This document shows positions 24,566-32,719 of a stretch of DNA of 64,000 nt, piece by piece. The translations under genes and the position numbers were made by a program. Origin of the DNA: Amycolatopsis sp. WQ 127309 (lineage in GTDB: Bacteria > Actinomycetota > Actinomycetes > Mycobacteriales > Pseudonocardiaceae); NCBI RefSeq assembly GCF_023023025.1, contig NZ_CP095481.1:9871001-9935000 (forward strand), read 5' to 3'. The notes under the pieces were generated by a model. It was given only the letters and a program-made list of their open reading frames with translations, ran no database searches and was not told the origin of the DNA. How positions within the stretch are numbered: the first letter of the stretch is position 1; the number at the start of each line of letters is the position of its first letter.

Positions 24566-24602
24566 AAAGGCCGCCCTTCCCGGATCGGGAAGGGCGGCCT
24601 TT
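24566..24602. terminator. Bidirectional terminator between GMC and LLM genes
   Basis: A perfect 16-bp stem (24566-24581 with 24587-24602) beginning AAAGGCCGCCC and ending in TTT, with a 5-nt loop. A-rich and T-rich ends on both sides let it work in both directions. It sits between the convergent GMC operon (stop at 24554) and the LLM gene (stop at 24609). Confidence 0.9.
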
Positions 24603-24608
24603 CGCGGT

Positions 24609-25499
24609 TCAGCGCCGGATCGCCGGCAGGAGCGTGTCGCGGAGGGCGTCGATCTGGTCCCGCTCCTCACCCGGCAACGGTGCGAAGACGACGGCGTCCG
24701 CCCCCGCCTCCGCCAGGTTCTCGAGCTGCCGCAGGCAGCCGGCGAGGTCACCCGCGACCGTCACCTGGTCCAGTGCGTCGTCGACGGTGCTCGCGGCACC
24801 CAGCTGGAACCGCATGAAGTCCTGGCCGAGCGCGCGTTCGACGACCGGCCGCAACGCGGCCCGGGCCGCTTCGCCGTCCGGCCGCAGGCACAGCCAGGCG
24901 AACACGGTGATCCGCCGGCCGGGGCCGACGGCGTCGCGGACCGAGCGGACGTAGCCCGGACCGGACCCCTCGGCCAGGATGACGCCGTCGGCCGCGCGGG
25001 CCGCCAGCGCCATCCCCTTCGGGCCCCGCACGCCGAGGTGCAGCGTGGGCGGGACCCGCGGCGGGTGGGTCAGCGCGACCCCGTCGAGGTGGACGTGGCC
25101 GCCGTCCAGCGACACCGTTTCCCCGGCGAGCAGCCGCCGGACGGCGGCCGTCACCTCGTCGAGCGCGGTCATCAGGCCGGCCGGGTGAGCGCCGACCTGC
25201 CGGAGCCAGCCGGGCATGCCGTGCCCGATGCCGGACCGGAACCGGCCGGGGTGCATCCGCCCCAAGGTGGCGATCTCCATCGCCAGGTAGGCCGGGTTGC
25301 GCACGGCCGCGGGGCTGATGCCGAGCCCGACCCGCACGGCCGAGGTGTCCGCCAGCAGGGTGGCCGCCTGGGCGAACCCGCCGGCCAGCCCCAAGTCCTC
25401 GACGACCCACAGCTCGTCGAGCCCGGAGCGGTCGATCGGTGTGGCCAGGCCCCGCACCCGCTCGGCCGGCAGGCCGTCCAGCTTGATCCCGTAGTCCAT
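24609..25499 (-). CDS. LLM-class (luciferase-like) flavin/F420-dependent oxidoreductase
   Basis: 296 aa. TIM-barrel of the luciferase-like monooxygenase superfamily: DELWVVEDLGLAGGFAQAA, VRVGLGISPAAVRNPAYLA followed by MEIATLGRMHPGRF, RSGIGHGMPGWLRQVG and the PRVPPTLHLGVRGPKGMALA segment. This pattern is typical of actinobacterial F420-dependent enzymes, although FMN cannot be excluded. It is the last gene of the operon that starts with the HisD-like dehydrogenase, 12 bp after the ThDP enzyme gene. It may oxidise or reduce an intermediate of that pathway. Confidence 0.85.
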   Translation of the reverse strand: MDYGIKLDGLPAERVRGLATPIDRSGLDELWVVEDLGLAGGFAQAATLLADTSAVRVGLGISPAAVRNPAYLAMEIATLGRMHPGRFRSGIGHGMPGWLRQVGAHPAGLMTALDEVTAAVRRLLAGETVSLDGGHVHLDGVALTHPPRVPPTLHLGVRGPKGMALAARAADGVILAEGSGPGYVRSVRDAVGPGRRITVFAWLCLRPDGEAARAALRPVVERALGQDFMRFQLGAASTVDDALDQVTVAGDLAGCLRQLENLAEAGADAVVFAPLPGEERDQIDALRDTLLPAIRR

Positions 25500-25511
25500 G
25501 TCCGCCGTCCC

Positions 25512-27299
25512 TCAGAGGTGCTGTTCGGTGGCCCGGGTGCGGTGGTACTCCTCCTGGCGTTCGTCGGTGACGTAGGCCGGGACCGGGAAGTCCCACCAGC
25601 CCGGCACCCACGGCCCGGCGGCGTCGCGGTCGGTGGGGACCTCGACGAGCGCCGGGGCACCGGACTGGACGGCCTTGCGCAGCGTCGGCTCCAGCGAATC
25701 CGTGTCGGAGACCTTCCACGACTCGATGCCGAACGACGCGCCGAGCGCGGCGAAGTCGGGGCTGTAGGGCGTGCCGTCCGGGCGGGAGAACTCGGTGCCG
25801 ATGTGCCGGGACGTCTGCTTGCGCTGGCCCCCGCGGATCGACATGTAGCCCGCGTTGTTCTGCACGACGAACACCACCGGCGCGCCCGTGGTGACGCTGA
25901 GGGCGATTTCCTGCGCGGTCATCAGGAAGTCGCCGTCGCCGACGACGCACACGACCGTGCGGTCCGGCTGCCCCAGCTTGGCGCCGACGGCGGCCGGGAT
26001 CGCCCAGCCCATCGAGGAGAACCCGCCGGAGGTCAGGTGGGTACGCGGGCCGTAGACCGGGAAGGTCTGCTTCACCGCGCCCTGGGTGTTGCCCGAGCCG
26101 GCGACGATGATCGCGTCCCGCGGCAGCACCGACCGCAGCGCGCCCAGCGGCCGCTGCGAGGTGAACGGGAAGCGGTCGCTGTCCCGGCGGCCGGCGAGTT
26201 TCTCCTCCCAGTCGCGCTTGAGCGAGACCAGCTCGGCGAGGTATTCCGGGCGGTCGGCGGCCGCGGTCGGCAGCGAGGCCACGATCGCGTCGACCGTGCG
26301 CTGCGCGTCCGCGACGATCCCGACCTCGGCCGGGTAGTTCTTGCCGATCTCGTGCGGGTCGATGTCGATGTGGATCAGCTTTGCGGGCGGGATCGAGAAG
26401 CTGATCCCCTTGGCGTAGCTGGAGGCCGACCAGTCGGTGAACCGGCAACCGACCGACACGACGACGTCGGCCGAGCTGGCGATCGCGTTCCCGGTCATCG
26501 TGCCGGTCTGCCCGACGCTCCCGGCGAACAGCTCGTGGTCCTCGGGGAACGCGCTCTTGCCGTTCCACGTCGTCACGACGGGGATCTTCCAGTGCTCGGC
26601 GAGCGCGAGCAGGGCGTCGGACGCGTCGGAGGTGATCGCGCCGCCGCCGGCGACGATCACCGGGCGGCGGGCCGCCCGCAGCACCTCGACGGCCCGGTCG
26701 ACCGCTTCGGGGTCCGGGTGCTGGCGCCCGACCGGCAGCCGGCGGGCGAGGTCGTGCAGGTCGACGTCGGCGGCCTCGGCCTGGACGTCCATCGGCACCT
26801 CGAGGTGCACCGGGCCGGGCCGGCCGGTCAGCATCGAATTGAAGCAGCGGTGCAGCACGAACGGCAGCTCCTCGACCCGGGTGACGACCCAGTGCCGCTT
26901 GCTGACCGCCTCGGCGACCTTGGGGAAGTCGTTGGCCGTGTAGCGATCGAGCTCCTGGAGCAGGCCGTGTCCGCGCATGTGCGTGGGCGGGCCGCCGGTG
27001 ATGACCAGCACGCTGGTCGAGTCCGTGAACGCCGTGCCCATGCCGATGACGGTGTTGCTGGCGCCGGCGCCGATCGACGTCACCGCGGCCATCGGGCGGC
27101 CGGTGGCGCGGTAGAAGCCGTCCGCGAGGTGGACGGCGCTCTGCTCGTGGAAGGTCTGGATGAAGGGGATGTCGGACTCGGCGTCGAGGAAGGCGTCGGT
27201 CAGGGACCAGATCCCGTGGCCGGGGATGCCGGCCACGTAGTCGACGCCGTAGTTGCGCAGGGTGCGCGCGACGATCTGGCCGCCGGTGAGGACAGGCAT
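25512..27299 (-). CDS. Thiamine-diphosphate-dependent enzyme of the acetolactate synthase/benzoylformate decarboxylase superfamily
   Basis: 595 aa with three domains: N-terminal pyrimidine-binding with catalytic Glu52 in FHEQSAVHLADG, a central Rossmann-like domain (about 190-330), and C-terminal diphosphate-binding with VVGDGDFLMTAQEIALSV and NNAGY. It looks like the large subunit of acetolactate synthase, but no small subunit is adjacent and the setting is catabolic. A carboligase, decarboxylase or C-C lyase acting on a keto intermediate is therefore likelier than branched-chain amino acid synthesis. The ATG follows GGAG. It stands between the ThuA-like and LLM genes in one operon. Confidence 0.88.
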   Translation of the reverse strand: MPVLTGGQIVARTLRNYGVDYVAGIPGHGIWSLTDAFLDAESDIPFIQTFHEQSAVHLADGFYRATGRPMAAVTSIGAGASNTVIGMGTAFTDSTSVLVITGGPPTHMRGHGLLQELDRYTANDFPKVAEAVSKRHWVVTRVEELPFVLHRCFNSMLTGRPGPVHLEVPMDVQAEAADVDLHDLARRLPVGRQHPDPEAVDRAVEVLRAARRPVIVAGGGAITSDASDALLALAEHWKIPVVTTWNGKSAFPEDHELFAGSVGQTGTMTGNAIASSADVVVSVGCRFTDWSASSYAKGISFSIPPAKLIHIDIDPHEIGKNYPAEVGIVADAQRTVDAIVASLPTAAADRPEYLAELVSLKRDWEEKLAGRRDSDRFPFTSQRPLGALRSVLPRDAIIVAGSGNTQGAVKQTFPVYGPRTHLTSGGFSSMGWAIPAAVGAKLGQPDRTVVCVVGDGDFLMTAQEIALSVTTGAPVVFVVQNNAGYMSIRGGQRKQTSRHIGTEFSRPDGTPYSPDFAALGASFGIESWKVSDTDSLEPTLRKAVQSGAPALVEVPTDRDAAGPWVPGWWDFPVPAYVTDERQEEYHRTRATEQHL

Positions 27300-27321
27300 G
27301 GTTTCTCCGCTCTGCTGCTGG

Positions 27322-27990
27322 TTATTTCGCGTCCCGGGCGGCCCAGGCGAAGCCCTGGGCGCACAGCCGGGTGACGTCGGGGTGGTGCAGGTCGTCGAGG
27401 TCGTGGCCGACGGCGCTGTAGAACACCCGGCCCCGGCCCCACGTCCTGGTCCACGCCTGCGGGATCCGGTTCCCCTCGATCCAGGGCACGTGCTGGGCGG
27501 AGAAGGTGGTCTCGGCCAGCACGTGGTTGTTCGGGTCGACGGACATGTAGTACTGCTCGGAGGCGACGCGGAAATCCGCCACCCCGGCGGTGATCTCGTG
27601 CTGACGGTCCACTATGGACACCTCGTAGGGGTGCTTCACGCCCTCCCCCGCCGGGTGTTCGAGGAAGCTGCCGCCGAGCAGCCAGTGGTACTTGATGCTC
27701 GTGCGGAACGCGGCGGCCGCGCCGTGCCACGCGGCGATCCCGGTGCCGGCCTCCGCCGCGCCGAGCAGGCTGTCCTCCTGGGCCGCCGACAACCCTTCCG
27801 ACAGCAGGGCGTTGTTCCAGTTGAGCGCGATCAGGTCGTAGCCGGTGAGGTCGGCGTCGAGGGCGAAGACGTCGTTGGTCTCGTCGACGTCGAACCCGAG
27901 GTCCGCGAAGAGCGGCCGGGCCCACTCACGGGCGACCTGGTAGGGCTTGTGGCCGGGCCAGCCGCCGTAGAGGTAGAGCACGCGAGTCAT
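27322..27990 (-). CDS. ThuA-like (trehalose utilisation/glutamine amidotransferase fold) protein
   Basis: 222 aa. The sequence VLYLYGGWPGHKPYQVAREW, then NDVFALDADLTGYDLIALNW, AAWHGAAAAFR, and the final RVFYSAVGHDLDDLHHPDV fit the ThuA domain, a class-I glutamine-amidotransferase-like fold that in most members has lost the amidotransferase triad. Family members are linked to sugar utilisation (for example trehalose to 3-keto forms), but the chemistry is not settled. The ATG overlaps the permease stop by 4 nt. It is the third gene of the HisD-permease-ThuA-ThDP-LLM operon. Confidence 0.82.
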   Translation of the reverse strand: MTRVLYLYGGWPGHKPYQVAREWARPLFADLGFDVDETNDVFALDADLTGYDLIALNWNNALLSEGLSAAQEDSLLGAAEAGTGIAAWHGAAAAFRTSIKYHWLLGGSFLEHPAGEGVKHPYEVSIVDRQHEITAGVADFRVASEQYYMSVDPNNHVLAETTFSAQHVPWIEGNRIPQAWTRTWGRGRVFYSAVGHDLDDLHHPDVTRLCAQGFAWAARDAK

Positions 27991-29576
27991 GAGCCGATTC
28001 CTTCCGTTGCGGTGGCGGCGCGCGCCCGCAGCCGGGCGGCGACTTCGAGCGCGTCGCCCTCGGGCGCGGTGGACTTGCGCTCCGGCTTGGCGACCAGCAG
28101 GTAGACCAGCCCGACCGCCGAGACCACGAGAAACCCGATCAGCGCGATCCACCGGTCGACGAACGGCGTGCCGGCGTCGCCGGTGGGGGCGGCGAGCAGC
28201 ACCATCGCGAGCACGCCGTAGACCAGGGCCGCGACGTTGACGACCAGCCCGGAACGGCCGAGCGACCAGGCCCCGGCCGGCCGCCAGCCGCGCAGGCGCA
28301 TCCGCAACGCGGCCAGCACGACCAGCTGGAAGGCCGCGTAGCCCGCGAGCACCTGGAACGCGGCGATCCGCACCAGCGAGTCCGGGGAGAAGTAGACGAA
28401 CACGAAGATGAGCACCGGCACGATGTTCACGGCGAGCAGGGCGTTGACCGGGACCCGGTGGCGCGGGGAGACCTGGGAGAACACCCGGGAGCCGGGGAAC
28501 ATGTCGTCGCGGGCGAAGGAGAAGACGATCCGGCTCGCCGCGGCCTGCTGGCTCATCACCCCGGCGATGAACGACGTCAGGGTGACCACCAGGATGAGCT
28601 TCGTGCCCACGGTGCCGATCGAGGCCTGCAGGATGGCCGGGATCGGGTTGGTGTCCGAACCGGACACGATGGCGGTCAGGTCGGGAGCGGCGAGCGCGTA
28701 GCCGGCGAAGGCCAGGATCGCGGCGAGCCCGCCGACGACCACGGTCAGCTGCATGGCACGCGGGATGCTGCGCGCCGGGTTCGGAACCTCTTCGGCGACC
28801 TCGCCGCACGCCTCGAACCCGTAGTAGAGGAACAGGCCGACGAGCGAGGCGGCCATGAACGCCCCGAAGTAACCGCCGGCGTGGCTGGTGCCCATCCCGT
28901 CGAAGAAGACGGAGACGGGGTTGTGGCGCTGGAACACCAGCAGGTAGATGCCGACCAGGACGATGCCGACGAGCTCGGCGGCCAGGCCGATCTTCGAGAT
29001 CAGGGCCAGGACCCGGGTGCCGAAACTGTTGCACACCAAGCACACCACCGTCACGGCGAGCGCGATGACCAGGCGCTCCCCGGGCGTCGAGCTGACGCCC
29101 GGGTGGGCCGCGGTGCCGCCGAAGAGGCTGGCCACGAAGTCCGAGCTGAACAGCGCGGTGCTCGTGATGCCGATGGTGATGCAGGAGATGTAGGTCCAAG
29201 CGGTGAACCAGGCGTAGCGGCCGTTCCACAGCCGGCGCGACCACTGGTAGAGCCCGCCCGCGAGCGGGAACTGCGAGACCACCTCACCGAAGACCAGGGC
29301 GACGAGCAGCTGGCCGACGCCGATGATCAGGATCCAGAAGATGGAGGGCGGTCCCGCCGACGACAGGCCGATCGCGAACAGGGAAACCACGCCGACGAGC
29401 GGCGAAAGGTAGACGAAGCCCAGGGCGAAGTTGCCCCACAGGCTGACTTTGCGGTCGAAGCGCTGCTCGTAACCCAGCGCGGCGAGGAGCTCCGCGTCCT
29501 CCGCGGACGAGGCGGGACCGGTGGTGGGTGCCGGCGGCCGGGCCGTGGCACCTCTCGCTTTCTCTGGTGCTGCCAT
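27987..29576 (-). CDS. APC-superfamily amino acid/polyamine permease
   Basis: 529 aa with about 12 to 14 hydrophobic segments, plus hydrophilic Ala/Pro-rich N- and C-terminal tails. The family core is visible: NFALGFVYLSPLVGVVSLF, EVVSQFPLAGGLYQWSRRLW, the YYGFEACGEVAEEVPNPARSIP loop after helix 6, and FARDDMFPGSRVFSQVSPRHR. The ATG at 29576 has an ideal GGAGG. It probably imports the substrate of the operon, a small amino compound by family habit. It sits 101 bp after the HisD-like gene and is coupled to the ThuA-like gene. Confidence 0.9.
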   Translation of the reverse strand: MAAPEKARGATARPPAPTTGPASSAEDAELLAALGYEQRFDRKVSLWGNFALGFVYLSPLVGVVSLFAIGLSSAGPPSIFWILIIGVGQLLVALVFGEVVSQFPLAGGLYQWSRRLWNGRYAWFTAWTYISCITIGITSTALFSSDFVASLFGGTAAHPGVSSTPGERLVIALAVTVVCLVCNSFGTRVLALISKIGLAAELVGIVLVGIYLLVFQRHNPVSVFFDGMGTSHAGGYFGAFMAASLVGLFLYYGFEACGEVAEEVPNPARSIPRAMQLTVVVGGLAAILAFAGYALAAPDLTAIVSGSDTNPIPAILQASIGTVGTKLILVVTLTSFIAGVMSQQAAASRIVFSFARDDMFPGSRVFSQVSPRHRVPVNALLAVNIVPVLIFVFVYFSPDSLVRIAAFQVLAGYAAFQLVVLAALRMRLRGWRPAGAWSLGRSGLVVNVAALVYGVLAMVLLAAPTGDAGTPFVDRWIALIGFLVVSAVGLVYLLVAKPERKSTAPEGDALEVAARLRARAATATEGIGS

Positions 29577-29677
29577 GACGACCTCCAGTGGTCGAGGCGG
29601 TACTGCTCGGGGGGGGATTCCGGGGCGCCCGGACCGGGTTCGCCGGTGGGAGCGGGCGGGCCCCGAGGCCGTGACGA

Positions 29678-31003
29678 TCAGGCGCGACCGAAGGTGTGGT
29701 CGGTCCAGCCGAGCCGGGCCGTGCCGAAGCGGGCGGTGCGGACGTCGCCGGAGCGGGCGTGTCCCTCGAAGTTCTCCAGGCGCGAGGCCCGGCCGCAGAT
29801 CTCGCCCAGCTCCACGCTGGAGCGGGCGTCCTGGATCTCCTGGTAGGTGACGGTCTTGAGGTACTTGCCGACCCAGAGCCCGCCGGTGTAGCGGGCCGCG
29901 CCCAGGGTGGGCAGCACGTGGTTCGTCCCGATCACCTTGTCCCCGTAGGCGACGCAGGTCTTCTCGCCCAGGAAGAGGGCGCCGTAGTTGCGCATGCGGT
30001 CCAGGGCGAGCCGCGGCTCGGCGGTGAGCACCTGGACGTGCTCGCTCGCGTACTCGTCGGCGAGCTCGTAGGCCGCGGTGATGTCCGGGACGACGAGCAC
30101 CTCGCCCCGGTCGCGCCAGGCGCGGCCGGCCACGTCGCGGGTCGGCAGCTCGACGAGCAGCTCCTCGACGTAGGAGATCGTGCGGCGCGCCACCTCCGCC
30201 GACGTCGTGATCAGCACCGCCGGGGAATCGGGTCCGTGCTCGGCCTGCGACAGCAGGTCCGTGGCCACGGTGAACGGGTCGGCGGTGTCGTCGGCGACGA
30301 TGAGGACCTCGGTGGGGCCGGCGAACAGGTCGATGCCGACCTCGCCGAAGAGCTGCCGCTTGGCTTCGGCGACGTAGGCGTTGCCCGGCCCGGCGAGCAT
30401 GTCGACCGCGGCGACGCTCTCGGTGCCCAGCGCCAGCGCGGCGACCGCCTGCACCCCGCCCAGGACGAAGATCTCGTCCGCGCCGGCCAGGTGCATGGCC
30501 GCCACGCTGACGGGCGGCGGCGTGCCGCGGTCCGGCGGCGTGGTGGCGGCGACCCGGCCGACCCCGGCGACCTTGGCGGTCACCACGGTCATGTGCGCCG
30601 ACGCGGTCAGCGGGTACCGTCCACCCGGGACGTACGCCCCGGCGGCGCTGATCGGGATGTTGCGCTGCCCCAGGAAAACCCCGGGCAGGGTCTCGACCTC
30701 GAAGTCGGTGAGCGAGTCCCGCTGGGCCTGGGCGAACCCGCGCACCTGGCGCTGCACGAACCGCAGGTCGTCGAGCACGGTCTCCGGCACCGAGGCCACG
30801 ATGGCGGCGATCTCGTCCGGGCCGAGCCGGAAGGACTCCGGGCTCCACGCGTCGAACTTCTCCGACCAGCGCCGCACCGCGGCGTCCCCGTTCGCCCGGA
30901 CGTCCGCGATGATGCCGGCGACCGTGTCGACGATCTCCGGGCTGCTGGTGCGCGTCGCCGCGGGCGCCACGGGCTTCTTCACGATCATGGACGATGTGGA
31001 CAC
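29678..31003 (-). CDS. HisD-family (histidinol dehydrogenase-like) NAD-dependent dehydrogenase, catabolic
   Basis: 441 aa. All HisD zinc and catalytic positions seem kept: Gln and His in LLSQAEHGPDS, the Glu-His pair in YASEHVQVLT, the Asp in YGDKVIGTNHVLPT, and the His in ENFEGHARSG. The start is GTG at 31003 with AAGGAG upstream. No other histidine gene is nearby. The gene heads an operon with a permease, a ThuA protein, a ThDP enzyme and an LLM oxidoreductase, behind a PucR regulator. HisD paralogues of this kind oxidise other alcohols (for example HpsN on sulfopropanediol), so a catabolic primary-alcohol-to-acid oxidation is likelier than histidine synthesis. Confidence 0.87.
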   Translation of the reverse strand: MSTSSMIVKKPVAPAATRTSSPEIVDTVAGIIADVRANGDAAVRRWSEKFDAWSPESFRLGPDEIAAIVASVPETVLDDLRFVQRQVRGFAQAQRDSLTDFEVETLPGVFLGQRNIPISAAGAYVPGGRYPLTASAHMTVVTAKVAGVGRVAATTPPDRGTPPPVSVAAMHLAGADEIFVLGGVQAVAALALGTESVAAVDMLAGPGNAYVAEAKRQLFGEVGIDLFAGPTEVLIVADDTADPFTVATDLLSQAEHGPDSPAVLITTSAEVARRTISYVEELLVELPTRDVAGRAWRDRGEVLVVPDITAAYELADEYASEHVQVLTAEPRLALDRMRNYGALFLGEKTCVAYGDKVIGTNHVLPTLGAARYTGGLWVGKYLKTVTYQEIQDARSSVELGEICGRASRLENFEGHARSGDVRTARFGTARLGWTDHTFGRA

Positions 31004-31088
31004 TCCGCACTCCTTGCCGATACGAGAATCCCGGTGGGCTTGACCGTGAATTCTGGGGAAGGCGTGCTCCGGCCGGCAGACACAAGCC

Positions 31089-31115
31089 GTGCAACGGAGG
31101 CGCCCCGGCTTGCAC
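31089..31115. promoter_or_regulatory. Inverted repeat upstream of the HisD-like operon
   Basis: GTGCAA (31089-31094) and TTGCAC (31110-31115) are separated by 15 bp. They lie in the 126-bp gap between the end of the PucR gene (31130) and the GTG start of the HisD-like gene (31003). The place and spacing suit an activator or repressor site for the operon, and the adjacent PucR protein is the natural candidate. The arms are short, so chance cannot be ruled out. Confidence 0.4.
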
Positions 31116-31129
31116 ACACCGCGCCGGGT

Positions 31130-32719
31130 TCAGCGCCGGTGGACCGGCCGGTCGAGCAGGTCGTGGCCGCGGACGGCGAGCTGGAGGCGTTGCTGCACCT
31201 CGACGTCCGCGAGATCGAACCCGAGCACGGCCGAGAGCCGGTCCAGCCGGTGGTAGAGGGTCCGGCGCTGCACGAAGAGCGCCTCCGCCGCGCGTGCCTT
31301 GTTGCCCCCGCACCGGAGGAAGACACGCAGCGTGGGCAGCAACGGGTTCGAGGTGAGCGCGTCGTGCTCCAGCAACGGGCCGAGCTCGTCCTCGACGTAC
31401 CGCGCCAGTTCCGGGCCTTCCGCCAGCGCCACCAGGAGCCGGAGGGCACCGAGGTCGTCGAACCGCAGCAGCCGCCCGGCGCGTCCGGCGGTGGCCGCCG
31501 ACGCGGCGCTGCGGCTCTGGCGGATCGCGCTGGGCAGTGCGGCCGGGGCGACGATCCGGCTGACCCCGCCCGGCAAGCCGTGTTTCGTCAGCCGCGCGAG
31601 CAGCTCGGCGTCACCCGCGCCGCGGGGCAGCCCGGCCACCGCCAGGTCGAGGTCCCCGAGATCGCCGACGACCGCGGGGTATCCCTGCTCCCGCAGGACG
31701 AACCCGAGGTCGGCCTCGGTCGTCCGCCCGGCGACCACGACGATCAGGTCGCGGTGCCGGAGGTCCTGGCCCAGCGCCAGGGCGCGCTCGACGAACTTCT
31801 CGCCCGGGATGTCGCCGAGCTGCAGCCGGTTGAGCAGGGCGCCGTGCCGCTGGGCCGCGCGCGCTCCGCTCTCCCGTTCGCTCAGCAGGGTGATCGCCAC
31901 GGCCGCCGCGGCCCGCTCCAGCGCCGCGAGGTCAGCCGGGCGCGGCTGGTCCGGGCCGTGCAGCAGGTGCAGCCAGCCCCAGGACTCCCCGCGCAGGACG
32001 ACCGGGCGCCGGGCGCACGCGGCGACGTGGCGGAACGAGCCGGCCCGGGCCGTCGGCCCCCCGCGTCCTTCGCGCAGGACGGGCTGGTGCCGCTCGTGGA
32101 TCGCCCGCGAATGCACACCCCAGTCCGCGACGACGTAGTCCGCCTCGCCGGTGGCGCCCGCGTAGGCGAGCATCCGGTGGGACACGTCCTCGAGCACGAC
32201 CGGGTGGCCGGTGCGGCGGGCGACTTCCTTGACCATCGCGACGTAGTCTTCGTCGGCCAGCAGCAGGTCCATAAAGGCCTGCCCGGTCGCCTCCTCGGCG
32301 ATGAGCCGGCTCACCCGGAGCTCCACCAGCACTTCGTGGATCTGCGCCGAGGCCTCGGCGAACGGGATCTCGTCGCGCAACCCGACGAGGGGCAGCCCGA
32401 CGGCCCTGGCCTCGTCGATCACGGCTTCCGGCATGGTGGCGAACATCCGGCCGGCCAGTTCGACGACGAGGACGGCCGCGTGCGCGTCGGCGAGCCTCCG
32501 GACGAACGCCCGCTGGAGGTCGGCGGTGCCGCCCATGCCGAGCCCGGCCGTCAGCAGCATCTCCTGGCCGGAGAGGAACCGGTGGATGTCCGGGATCTCG
32601 CCGGTGTGGACCCAGCGCACGGGCCGGTCGAGCCGGTCTTCGCCGGCGAGGACCGACACCTCGGTCCGGCGGAACACCTCGAGGTCGAGGGCCGCGCGGA
32701 CGGTCAGGACATCGCCCAT
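31130..32719 (-). CDS. PucR-family transcriptional regulator
   Basis: 529 aa. The N-terminal PucR domain (about 1-130) contains VRWVHTGEIPDIHRFLSGQE and LLTAGLGMGG. A GAF/GGDEF-like middle follows. The C-terminal HTH_30 domain reads FLRCGGNKARAAEALFVQRR then TLYHRLDRLSAVLG (about 465-500). Members activate catabolic genes (purine, amino acid, allantoin) when their substrate is present. It is in the same direction as, and just upstream of, the HisD-like operon, so that operon is its probable target. Its start overlaps the end of the GH3 glycosidase gene by 16 bp, so it could also be expressed with that gene. Confidence 0.9.
   Translation of the reverse strand: MGDVLTVRAALDLEVFRRTEVSVLAGEDRLDRPVRWVHTGEIPDIHRFLSGQEMLLTAGLGMGGTADLQRAFVRRLADAHAAVLVVELAGRMFATMPEAVIDEARAVGLPLVGLRDEIPFAEASAQIHEVLVELRVSRLIAEEATGQAFMDLLLADEDYVAMVKEVARRTGHPVVLEDVSHRMLAYAGATGEADYVVADWGVHSRAIHERHQPVLREGRGGPTARAGSFRHVAACARRPVVLRGESWGWLHLLHGPDQPRPADLAALERAAAAVAITLLSERESGARAAQRHGALLNRLQLGDIPGEKFVERALALGQDLRHRDLIVVVAGRTTEADLGFVLREQGYPAVVGDLGDLDLAVAGLPRGAGDAELLARLTKHGLPGGVSRIVAPAALPSAIRQSRSAASAATAGRAGRLLRFDDLGALRLLVALAEGPELARYVEDELGPLLEHDALTSNPLLPTLRVFLRCGGNKARAAEALFVQRRTLYHRLDRLSAVLGFDLADVEVQQRLQLAVRGHDLLDRPVHRR

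Noticed and set aside
25512..27299. Acetolactate synthase for branched-chain amino acid synthesis (ilvB)
   Set aside because: No small subunit or other ilv gene is adjacent and the context is catabolic; the superfamily contains many other carboligases and decarboxylases.
29678..31003. Histidine biosynthetic histidinol dehydrogenase
   Set aside because: No other his gene is adjacent, and the gene is first in an operon with a permease, ThuA, ThDP and LLM genes behind a PucR regulator.
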